Assembly (NCBI GenBank): GCA_014529385.2 | Contig: CM043968.1 | Span: 23,007,013 to 23,071,012 of the forward strand | Direction of reading: 5' to 3' | DNA: 64,000 nt | Source of the DNA: Adiantum capillus-veneris | Lineage: Eukaryota; Streptophyta; Polypodiopsida; Polypodiales; Pteridaceae | Shown here: positions 11,081-21,500 of the stretch, one piece after another | Layout: every line of letters starts with the position of its first letter | Numbering within the stretch: position 1 is the stretch's first letter | Made by a program: the position numbers and the translations under genes | Notes under the pieces: generated by a model | What the model was told of the DNA's origin: nothing | Database searches by the model: none | Seen by the model: only the letters and a program-made list of their open reading frames with translations

Positions 11081-12438
11081 CCTAAAACAAGTCCTAAATT
11101 GAATTTGGTAAAATTTTGTCTTGCCAGTATCACTTCGTGCTTTGTCGACTCTGAAATCATCGATTTTTATGACTACATGGCTTGTGGAGTTGGTTAGTCA
11201 CTTTTGAGGCTATGGACTTGTCCGCTACATAGTCCTGAAGCAACTCATACAATTTTGGCCCATTTGGAGTCAGTTTGACCTCGAATGTCAAATTTGAAGC
11301 TTTGTAGCCTTCGAGCTATTTTCTACTTTTCGAGGGCCTGGCTTGATTGATTTTATGAAACCAACTATATACATTGTGTCTACACACAATCTATAAGCTG
11401 CTTGTGGAGTCATAATACAATTCTAGCATCTGCAAAAAACCTAGCTTTTCTACTTGTTGGGACCCCCCTCAACCCTTGCCGAATGGTCAACTGTTGATAT
11501 ACAAGTGTTCTATCATCTAGGGGCATGCTACAGTTCAAGTCTCATCTAATTTGGTTGAGCTGACAGGTCGCTATGGTCAATTTTTGGTCGTAGGTCTTGG
11601 TACACTGCTCGGATTCTAGGGTTTTTTCATGGGGTTTAGAGTAGCTACTGGCCGTATAGAATGGATCATTGATAGTATAGAACTTACCCTCATGTCTCGT
11701 GTGACACGGCATTGAAAATAGGTAACTATGGACTCCAAAAAATGCGCGCGAAGAAGGCCGAAAAGTTCTCTCCAAATGCGACAAGTAGAAATGAGGTGAT
11801 TTTAGACTACCTTGGGTATCTATACTCGGACTTCCCGAACCACTTTTCCCCAAATTCCCCTAGTAGTCCTACTAGTCCGTGAAATCTATGTTAGACTCCA
11901 AAATTTTCCCAATTGGATTCTTGTGGCTCATTCTGCAAGACTTCTGCAAAAGTAGATCTGGCCGCCTAATTTACGCTTCTCGCTTCCATTCGCTAATTGG
12001 ATTGAAATCTTTTGTGCATGTTCGCCTTGTCCTTCTGGTCATCAATGTATCTTCTTTTTTTCCATCTAAGCTCATTTTCTATTTATTATTAATTTTTGAT
12101 CCGTTTATTAAAAAAATCAAAGAAAATAAAAAAATACGCTAAAAAAGAAAAGTGAAAATCCAATAATTAAAAAAATCCATTGAAAAACATAGCTTTATTG
12201 TTTTTTTACTGGATTTCTCCATTTTTAAGTTCCATAATCAAGAAAAATGATAAAAAATAACCAAAAAGACTATTTTTTGATAGTATATACACTATTTCTA
12301 CTCATTGGAGAGATATTATTGATAAATTTTTCTTGTGATGATTTATAAGGGCATTATTAGGTAATTTTGCAAAAAATCAGACGTTAACATCAAACCCTTT
12401 TTCCTCCCTCTTCAAACATTGCCCTTAATTACTTAGTG
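11081..12438 (-). other. AT-rich region downstream of Gypsy-A polypurine tract; possible 3' LTR
   Basis: No gene is visible. The region starts (minus strand) just after a purine tract shared with the third Gypsy-A copy, so it may be its 3' LTR. I could not find a clear terminal CA, TATA box or partner LTR, so the call is tentative. Confidence 0.3.
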
Positions 12439-12454
12439 CCCTTCCACCCCTCCT
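12439..12454 (-). promoter_or_regulatory. Polypurine tract candidate (Gypsy-A copy 1)
   Basis: The minus strand reads AGGAGGGGTGGAAGGG after the shared context CATGCACAAT...ATCTAGGAGG. The homologous place in the third copy (53199-53213) reads AGGAGGGGGGGAGG in similar context. Purine tracts of this kind prime plus-strand synthesis beside the 3' LTR. Confidence 0.45.
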
Positions 12455-12699
12455 AGATGGCGTACTCCGGGACCATTGTGCATGGGTGAATAATCGTGTC
12501 TATGCATAGCTTGGGTTGGCTCTACCATTCTTTGAAGATCAATGCAATTCAAACCATTATGTTGTGCAAGAGTTGGGTCTTGAGTAATTAACTCAAGGGT
12601 TTCTAATTATCAAAAACCCTTGAGTAATTAACTCAAGGGTTTCTGATATCGAGGCTTTTTTATGCTGTCTTCCAAAAAGCAAATCTTGTAGCTTGTGTG

Positions 12700-13712
12700 C
12701 TCTTTTGCTTAATTGTACCATCAAGATGCTTTAGCATGCTGATTACCTGAGCTGTTGGTATCAATAATGGTTGTTGCCGAGCTTTTATCTGCCATTGATA
12801 TCTTGGTTTTCTTTGTGCAAAATGGTGTGGTTGAGTCTTCTCAGACTTAACTCTCCATGGCTTGATCGGTTTTACAGTTTGAGAAGAAGATAAGTGCTCC
12901 TTTTTCTTCCAAATCCATTTCGTGCTAGGTTCCTTGCTTGGAGATGTTCTTCATTGTGTTTTGAGCCTTGGAACCATCTTCGGTACTGTCAATGATGTTC
13001 TGGGCACCTAGATTTGAATCGGCTTGTTCTTAAGCTGTGCTTTTGGTACCCAAATTTTCATGACTCCTTGCATGCTACTTGTAGCATTTTCTTGTTGATA
13101 GGATGGAGAAGATTGATTGCTTTGCGGTTTGCTCTGCTGGTAACTCCATTTCCATTCCTCCTTGCTTGGTGCAATTGGAACAATGAGTTGTCCGTCTTTA
13201 GGTGATAGCTTGAGCTGATTGGTATCACAATCTGGTACTGCCTTGTACGTATACATCCATGAAATTCCAAGAATCATTGTCTCATTCATGTGTTCATCTG
13301 GTAAGCATACAAACTGATGAGGACATGAACATCCGTGTACTATCACATTTAAGTAGACTACTCCCAATGTTGGTGTTGGGTTCTTGTTGCATCCTTTGAT
13401 AATCTCTATTCCTGTTGTCAAAGATTGACTTGTTACTTTCTTGTACGTGGAATAACTGACTGCATTTACTCGAGATGCTGCGTCAACCAATGTATTCGTG
13501 CTATGATTGTTCAGCTGTACTTTGATGTGAAGGTCCATTCCATCTAACCATTCATCATATGTTGATACTGCATCTTTTTGCAATTCCCATTGTCGGTCAT
13601 CTAGTTCCAGAGTGTTGATGGAAATAGGTATTTGTTGATTCTTGAGAGCAACTTTCCTTTTGAGTACTCGACGTCGAGCTTCCTCTTGAGCTTCATCAAT
13701 AACCTATTGTCA
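12700..13712 (-). pseudogene. Post-integrase retropepsin-like domain with WVPK-repeat tail (Gypsy-A copy 1 pol C-terminus)
   Basis: The frame of the integrase C-terminus continues past two stop codons (near 13712-13705) into a charged linker (EAQEEARRRVLKRKVALKNQ) and a domain with retropepsin features. A core block TLVDAASRVNAVSY (family norm LxDxGAxxNVIS) is followed by VHGCSCPHQFVCLP and MILGISWMY, which fits the ILGxxW block near the retropepsin C-terminus. The catalytic D-S/T-G is replaced by D-A-A. The tail carries repeated Trp words: KIWVPKAQLKNK, TKWIWKK, KPWRVK and RYQWQIK, with stops between. The same arrangement is in the third copy (53441-54760). Function is unknown: perhaps an inactive protease fold used for binding. 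Confidence 0.65.
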
Positions 13713-14336
13713 TTTTATCTTTCTTTGCTTAGCTGCATGCATCCTTTCTAGCAATCCATTGGTTAGTGGCAAATTGTACTTCTTCAAATGACATCCACTA
13801 ATCCAACTAGCCATTGGTTCACCATCTAGGGTGGATAACTTAACTGCTCCACTTGGAGATACATCTTCAATGATAAACGGTCCGTTTTCCTTGTTCTTAA
13901 ACTTGGGAATGTGTTGCTTAAGGGAATAGACTAAAACTAAGTCCCCTTTTTTGAAGATTTTTGTAATTAGATGGGAATCAAAAAACAGTTTTTGTTTCCA
14001 CTTTTGTGCATAGATGTGAGCTACAACGGTTAGCATTTTCTCATCTAGATTTTCTAAATCTTCAAGTCTCTCTGACAATTCATGTCCAGTTGACTCAAGA
14101 TCCTTAGCTACCCTTAGTATCGGCAATAGAAATTCTATTGGCAATATGGCATCAAGACCATAAACAAGGTTAAAGGGTGTAGCATTTAAAGCTATTTTGA
14201 ATGAAACTCAATAAGCCCATAGAGCAGCATGGAGATTCATTTCCCAGTCTGTCCTTCCTGAACTAACCACTTTAGCCAATACCGAGCTAAGAATTTTATT
14301 TGTATGCTCAGCTTGTCCGTTTGCTTTGGGTGATAG
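13710..14336 (-). pseudogene. Integrase core end and GPY/F-type C-terminal domain (Gypsy-A copy 1)
   Basis: This is the 3' half of the integrase interrupted by the Tat insertion. It begins with HPKANGQAEHTNKILSSVLA, which carries the catalytic glutamate region, passes DWEMNLHAALWAY (14208-14270), and continues at 14144 with LPIEFLLPILRVAKDLE. The C-terminal module NGPFIIEDVSPSGAVKLSTL matches the GPY/F region, which in Ty3 integrases aids DNA binding and multimerisation. It ends LKKYNLPLTNGLLERMHAAK before a stop. The first half is at 23948-24430. Confidence 0.85.
14333..14336 (+). repeat. Target-site duplication, left copy (ATAG)
   Basis: ATAG precedes the 5' LTR (TGAGGAAAGC) and ATAG follows the 3' LTR at 23948-23951. 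Ty3 elements usually make 5-bp duplications; the fifth base (GATAG left, ATAGG right) does not match, so either the site is 4 bp or one base has mutated. Confidence 0.7.
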
Positions 14337-15901
14337 TGAGGAAAGCTTTTCCATGCATAGGAACCCCCCCATATATTTTTGCCCTTTTATCAAAATATTT
14401 CCCATTATATAAGTTACTTTTGATTTTTTCTCTCCTTTTTTCAGAAACGTTTTAGCCTTTATTAAATAAATAATACTTATGCTAATCAATCACGATGTAG
14501 CATAATAAGTAAGCTTTCTTTGTTGATCTCTCTTTTGACCTTAAAAATATTAAATATATATATTCTAGTATTTTCTAATATATTTTTTTCATGTATGTAT
14601 ATTATTCCACTCTACCAGATATTTTATTCACTAGTTTTCATTTTCAAACCGCAACCCCACTTTCAAATTTCAATAATACCTCCATCTAGATGATTGCCAA
14701 TCTTTTCAACACTCTAGGTCATGTTTTCATACACATGAAGGAGCTTACACTTGAAGGCAAGAGAGAAGTCCACTCAAAGGGGACCACCAAAAGACTTTTG
14801 CAGCCACAAATAATACATTATTTGGCTGAATTTTTTAAGTAAAGAAGAACCCCGAATCTGAAGGAGCGTTCAACATGAAAGATGTAGCTCGTGATCTCAA
14901 CTTTTAGCTCAATTTTTTTCAGAATTTTTGGAGTTATGAACACGGAGATATGATTTTTGTAGTGGACCCCAGTTTTCTCGTGTAATGGTGACACAGGCCA
15001 TCCCCACTTTTCTTCCTTCTAGAATGGCTATGGTTCTACAAGTCTTCAAGCATGATTACAAGAGACAAGTCTCTTTTAATGAGGTCTTGGCTAGTCTAGA
15101 GTAATTCTATTACCATTTTTGGAGGATCCATCCTCATCAACAAATATCCACCTTCGACAACCTCTCTTATAATTTTCTTACCTCACCATCACCATGCACA
15201 AAAAATGAGCACCACACCTCCACACCACTTGTAATTCAGGGTTGAAGGCACAATTTCAAGAAGAATAAGGGTGGAAACACTCATGATATTCCTCGCCATC
15301 AACTCCCATCTCTCCATTATGCCTCCTACGATCTTGTTCCCTTCTCATTTTCCTGCCATACGCTACCTATTGTATTCATCTTTTGCAAGCAATCAACACA
15401 CTCCATCTTGGTGCCATACTTTGTGTCGCTTTGGATACATCTCATTGTGAGTATGGTATATGCTTGTTCCTTGCCATTTTTTTTCTGCTTATGCTAAGGT
15501 GTGCGGATTCGCCACCACACACACACACGCTCTCTCCCTCTCATATTCCTATCATCTTGCTACTTCCATCTTAAGGTGTGCGGATTCGCCACCTTTTGTA
15601 TGAGAAGTGAGCATACTTGCATGTATCCTTGACCTCGTTATCTTCCTTACTACATGCACGTGTAGCGAGCCCATTCTCACTCACTCACCACTCCTCTCAC
15701 CTTATTCTCCGACCACCCCATTCCACATTTGGGCATGGATCTTGAAATTGTTTTCCATGCATGCTTCATTGTGTATATGTATGCGTCCTAGCCGCACATC
15801 TTGCTAGGTGGTGCCCCTATTGTGTATTCCCCATGATGAGGCCATTGTGCATAGTCTTGGTGTAGAGGCCACCGGGTCTATTTTTTCACATCCCCCTCTC
15901 A
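14337..15901 (+). repeat. 5' LTR of the Tat element, with 366-bp internal deletion
   Basis: It begins TGAGGAAAGC and ends CCCCTCTCA, directly before the primer site. Aligned with the 3' LTR it lacks the segment equal to 22865-23230; the join lies at about 15184/15185 in a TC-rich, CACCAT-repeat context. The missing part contains the TATA box. Short reading frames inside it (15383-15807) recur in the 3' LTR and are not genes. Confidence 0.93.
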
Positions 15902-15903
15902 TT

Positions 15904-15921
15904 TGGTGCCCCCACTGAGGA
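15904..15921 (+). promoter_or_regulatory. Primer binding site (Tat element)
   Basis: TGGTGCCCCCACTGAGGA begins two bases after the LTR's terminal CA. It starts with TGG, complementary to a tRNA CCA end, but I cannot name the tRNA. A near-identical site follows the left LARD-D LTR (38733-38750). Confidence 0.8.
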
Positions 15922-16729
15922 GGGCTCTTGAAACCCTTCAGTTTACAAGACTGAAAACCCTTAACTATTGTGAATGGATGAATGAGTATGAAGGATTTTC
16001 TAACTGGATGACAGAAGAAGAAGAGCTCCAAGCACAACTAGAAGAACTCCGCATCTCCATCGAAGCTCGAGTGCCAGGCGTAACGGTAATCGATTTGAAG
16101 TGGGAGAGTCAACCAACGCGCCAAACCCAGTGGATATACATAGGCCAAGTGCCAAGATGAAGAAGGAGAAGGTGGAAACCATGTCCGCAACCTACAACCA
16201 ACCAACAACAACAAAATGGAAGGGGCTCTACACAATAGAGAATCAACACTATTCTACTTTGAGAATCGGGTAACTCAAGTCACCGAGGTAATTATCATAG
16301 TCAGTTTTCAAGTCGCACCTGATGCTGCAGCACAGATAACAGAAGCATTGGCTCATACTCTCACTAGAGAAACTAGGGATCTACTGAGTTTGTTTCAGGA
16401 AAGAACACCACCCTCTTCTACAAGCTTGGACAGTGACTAAGCACCTCTAAGCTTCACATGAATCAGGACAACCTACCTCAAGACAGATCACACATACCAA
16501 CACGTGTACGCTCAATCAAGGTAATATTGGACTTGAAGATTCACTACCAGCACGTCATTGACACCATGCCGGGTGGGGAGCGGTTTTTTGAGGTTCTGGC
16601 ATCAGATCAGCCATTTGTTTTACCTTTGGTACAAGGCAATGTACCGTTTGAAGTTTTAATCTATGTCCTAGTATAATAGGGTATACACGCCTCCTTGTAA
16701 AGAAGAAAAAAAATTTTGCAAGTTAAGAA
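15922..16729 (+). other. Tat element leader with small open frames upstream of gag
   Basis: About 800 bp separate the primer site and gag. Frames at 15903-16160 (acidic middle, EEEELQAQLEELRISIEARV), 16216-16440 and 16458-16676 are open but short and in different frames. They could be the remains of one upstream ORF, as Ogre-type Tat relatives carry an extra ORF before gag, or simple leader sequence. No known domain is visible. Confidence 0.4.
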
Positions 16730-16759
16730 GTGTGTCTTTCTAGCTCTCTCTCAGTAATC

Positions 16760-18454
16760 ATGGCAAGTGTAGCATTTCCAACCTTTACTGGTAAGGTGGG
16801 CGAGGATGCTGCAGACTTTCTAGACAACTTGGAAATAGCATGTGTCATCTCTGCGAGAGATGATGATGCTTCGCGCTTGCGCATCTTCCCACTTCTAATG
16901 AAGGTGGAGGCAAGATCATGGTACAATGCCTTGGCACAAGAAACCAAGGAACGGTGGGACTTATTAAGGGCAGCCTTTGTCAAGCGTTTTGGAGAGGGCA
17001 CAACATCAGAGAAACTATGGCAATTATTGACAGAGTTGAAGCAGGGCAGTATGCTGGAATACGCATCATATGAGTCAAAGTTTGTAGATTTATGGGGGCG
17101 ATGGGTTGCATCGCTAAGAGAGGATGAGGGGGCACCTGATTTCCTAAAGAAGGATCGGTTTGTGGCTGGGTTATGGCCAACTCTTAAAGAGAAGGTAAAG
17201 GGAAGGTTTCCTGCTACGTATGAGCTAGCAGTTGAAGTGGCCCGCCTTAAAGACAAGAAGTTGTGCCTACAAGCCAGGAATATCGATGGAGAGGAAGCCG
17301 TTAGGACCCCACCACCTCTAGCACCACCTACAACAGTCGCCCAGAGGATTCAACCACAAGAACCAATTGAAGATAAGCAAGACCTGCTCAACCGAATCAC
17401 CAATCAACTTGAGAATCTCTAAGTCCATTTGATACAACAAGGGCATGCACACAATCGCAACCAAGAGCAAGGGAGAGGACAACGAAGGCAAAACCAAGAA
17501 TACCACTGCTACAATTGTGGGGAGGATGGTCATGGCATGTACTACTGTCCACAACCAAGGAGGCAGAATTTCAACAAAGGAGCCAAACAAAACCAGGTTT
17601 CACCACCAAGAGCAAGACCACCACCACCGAGGGCACCACGACAAGCACCACCCGTGCAAATCTTACAACCACCGATTCAACCACAACCACCACCACCACC
17701 ACCACAACTTCTCATTCCACCCTTACCCCCACCACCAGTTGGCAATCAAACAGTAAGCGTCATCAGTCTTGAAGGTAAGGGAAAGGAGAAAGTGGAGGAG
17801 GATAAGACCAAGGTTAAAGGAGTAGATGCCATTGGGGTAAAACGCGCTAGGCATGGTGAATCTTCTCAAAAGGAAGAAAAGATGAAGAATAAAGGGGAAT
17901 CTAGCAAAAAGCCGTCCAAGTCACGACGTAAAATTGACATTGTAGATTTCTCTTTGGGTGAATGTTCTAAACCATATGATTTGGTTCAAGATGTTTCTGT
18001 GCAGGGCCCAAAAATCACCTGGCCCCAGTTACTCCACCTAGCACCTAGGGTGAGGAGACAATCGACAAAGATGGTTAACACGAGGCGACCAAAGCCAAAG
18101 ATAGCTGGGGCTATCTCCGGGAGGAATCTAGACGACATACTACCAGTGATGGATGCTTACATCAAAGGGCAACACATCTCCAATATCTACATCGATGGTG
18201 GCGCACAAATATGCGTCACGAGTGAAAAAATGATGCACCATTTGGGTTTAGAGGTGAGTCGGCCGGCACCATGCCGAGCCAAAATGGCAAATAATTTAAA
18301 AGTTCAATGTGTTGGTGTCATAAATGCAGTTAGGATAAAGGCATTCAACACCGAGGTAGATGTGGACATCTTTGTCATGCCACACAAAGGGGAGGGCTAT
18401 CCTATCATTCTAGGGAGGCCTTGGCTTATGGCTATGAGAGCTAAGCAGGACTAG
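16760..18454 (+). pseudogene. gag: Gag and aspartic protease of the Tat element, two in-frame stops
   Basis: I chose ATG 16760 (MASVAFPTFTGKVGEDAADF) because similar gag proteins start with such a block; an in-frame ATG at 16730 is also possible. The gag core (SRLRIFPLLMKVEARSWYNA to KFVDLWGRW) spans about residues 30-190. A TAA at 17420-17422 interrupts near residue 221, and the frame then reopens. A CCHC zinc knuckle (CYNCGEDGHGMYYC) is at about residues 250-263, followed by a Pro-rich linker and a Lys-rich stretch. The protease has YIDGGAQICVT near residue 478 and IILGRPWL near 550, with D-G-G where D-[ST]-G is commonest. The frame ends at TAG 18452-18454; without that stop it would run to a TGA at 18554. 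Gag packages RNA and the protease matures the polyprotein. Confidence 0.9.
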
Positions 18455-18530
18455 GACACCGGCATAATCCAGATGAAGGATGCAAAAGGGAGGCCAATAC
18501 TTTACGACATGAAGATAGGTCAACAACGAC

Positions 18531-21500
18531 ATGGATCTAGAAACCTCCGAGGATGAGTTTTCTAGTGGTGAATCTTCAACCGCTTCAGAGGAGGAGTCAA
18601 CAGTGAGTGAAGAAAGTGACAGTAGCATTGAGGTGATGGGGATCATTCTCAAGGACCCTAAGAAGATGGAGCAACCTGATGCCTCATCATCAAGCCAAGG
18701 GGAGACCCCAGGTATACAACCTCTGGTAGAAGCAAGTAAGCTACATCAAATGCTCTCTAGTGAGTTGTGTGGGAAGGAGCGTAAAGATTATATTTTGATG
18801 CTAAGTAATTTTACCACATTGTTCATTGATGAATATGATAAAATCACTGGCATCACAGTAGTTCAACATCACATTAAGCTCAAGGAGGGAAGTAAACCTG
18901 TAGTGCCGAAGCTCAGGCGGCTAGGAGTAATTCAAGAAGACGCCCTACTCAAAGAGGTGAGGAAATTGCTAGAAGCCGGTTTTATCTATCCTGTTGAAGA
19001 CTCAGAGTGGGTTTCTCCAGTGGTAGTCACACCAAAGAAGAATGGTAAGTGGAGGGTTTGTGTTGATTACAAGCCTCTTAATGCAGCCACAAAGAGGGAC
19101 CATTTTCCTCTTCCTTTTCAAGACGAAATACTCAATGAGGTAGCAGGACATGAGCGCTACACGGTATGTGATGGCTACTCAGGCTACTTCCAAATTAGCA
19201 TCGTTGAAGAAGATCAAAAGAAGACAACCTTCATCACACCATGGGGATGTTTTGCTTACAGAGTTATGCCTTTTGGTCTCACTAATGCTCCAGCCACTTT
19301 TCAGCGATATGTGACATTTGTTTTTCAGCCATTCTTTGGAAAATCAATCCGTGTTTTTATTGATGCCTTTTGCATCTATAGCTCTCGCTCTCTTCATTTG
19401 GAGAAAGTTTATGAAGGTCTAGCTAGGCTACAAGCTTTGGGTGGCCAACTCAATGTGGAGAAATGCCACATTGGTGAAAGCAAGGTTACTCTTCTTGGCC
19501 ATGTGATCTCGGCCAACGGCATTGAAGCTGACCCAAGCAAGGTTCAAGCCTTGGTGGCTTTGACCTCTCCCACCACAACAAAGCAATTGGTCTCTTTTCT
19601 TCAAAAGGTGAGGTATTTGAGTAGGTTCATTCACTTGCTCTCCCAAGTGGTTCTCCCTTTACAACAAGTTACCCATCAAGAGATCTTCACTTGGAGTGAA
19701 GAAAATGAACAACAATTCAATGAGGTAAAACAAATTCTAGCTTCACTTCCCACCATAGCACCTCCAAAGTGGGACGAGCCATTTTATGTAAACCCTAGTG
19801 TTGGCAATGACACACTTGGGGCTGTATTGATGCAAAAGGATCCTCAAACTTCTTTCATGCGTCCTATCTACTTCTCTAGTCGAATGATGACCCCATCAGA
19901 AAAGGGATACACGGCAGTGGAGCACATGGTGCTTGCATTAATGTTTGCTACCACCAAATTTCGCTCTTATTTATTGTCTAGACCATTCATAATCTTAACA
20001 ATGGAAGAAGTATTTCCTTATGTAATGCAGCACATGGATGTTTCTTCTAGGATTTCCAAATGGCTCACAAGGCTACAAGAGTTTGACTACACAATGCAAG
20101 TGGAGAACTCCACAAGGGCCAGTCTAGGAGGTATTCTCACTCATCGCCACTATGAAAAGAAGCTAAAGATAAAGCCAAATGATCAAGATATTACACCTGT
20201 GCTGGAAGTCCCTAAGGTAGAGGAGGCTCACTCTCTTTTCTTTGATGGAGCCTACAAGAGGAAAGTGGACAAAGCTGCAACAGGAATTGTCATCTTCAAC
20301 GAGCAAGGGGACAAGGTTTTCTCCATTGGGAATCTCTTGGATTCTCACTCTAACAATGAGGCAGAATATGCAGCTTTGACTCTTGGGTTAGAGTGGTGTG
20401 TGACACAGGGCATTCAAAGGTTAAATGTATTTGGTGATGCCATGCTTCTAATAAAACAAATACAAGGAACTTGGGCTTGTAAAAATCATATCTTGCTAGG
20501 CCATTTGCGCAAAGTCAAGGAACTTTTAGGGAAACTTCAAGTTGTACAATTACATCATGTCCCTCGAGCAGAAAATCAAGAAGCAGATGCTCTAGCTAGA
20601 GAGAAGTTGCAAGATGTTTCAGTGGTGGGTGCTATCAAGTTGAAGCTGCCTCTCTTCCAAGGTAGCGATGCTATGCCTGACATCATGAGTTTCTTGGACA
20701 CAGGAGAGTGTCCTAAGGATCTTACTAAGGGCCAAAAGCAGTGGCTTGTGCGCAAGGCAACAAAATACCGCCTTTACTGCAAGGGTAAGGATCAAATTCT
20801 TAGGCGTGTACCTCTCTCTAGAGAGATCACTGAAATCATTTCAAGTTGCCATGATGGTGTTTGCGGAGGACACTTTGCACTTGACATCACTAGTAGAAAG
20901 ATTCTACAAGCCGGGTTTGTATGGCCTAGTCTACATAGGGATGTGCATCATTGGTGTAAAACATGCAAGGAATGTCAAAAGGCAGGGGATAGGAGGCTCA
21001 CATATGAGCCACAGACTCCTATAATCTCATATGGACCATTTGAGAAATGGGGAATTGATGCTATTGGGCCTTTGCCAAGGAGCCAATCAGGTAAATTTTA
21101 TATCATCATGGGTGTGGACTACATGACCAGGTGGGCTGAAGCAGTTGCCACCACCCGGATTACAGCTAAGGAAGTGGCTAAGTTCGTATTTGAAAACATT
21201 TGTTGCCGTTTTGGCACTCCTCTTGAAATAATTTCTGACAGGGGACCAGGTTTTAGAGGAGACCTTGTAGGAGAGCTAATGGAGAAGTTAGGTATCTCAC
21301 GACGACACTCAACTCCCTACTACCCACAATGCAATGGTTTGGTGGAAAAGGTAAATGGTATGATCTGCAAGATCATCACTAAGCATGTAAACAATCACAA
21401 AAGTGATTGGGACAAGCATCTTATGGCTGCACTTTGGGCTTATCGCACTTCATTTCGCACATCCCTTGGGTTCACACCATATCACTTGGTGTTTGGTAAG

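Noticed and set aside
15383-15807. Open frames near 15383 and 15607 that recur at 23429 and 23653
   Set aside because: They lie inside the two LTRs of one element, so recurrence reflects the LTR pair and not a gene family.
17318-17772. His/Thr-rich and Leu-rich frames across the gag Pro-rich linker
   Set aside because: They are other-frame readings of the CCACCA-rich linker of the real gag.
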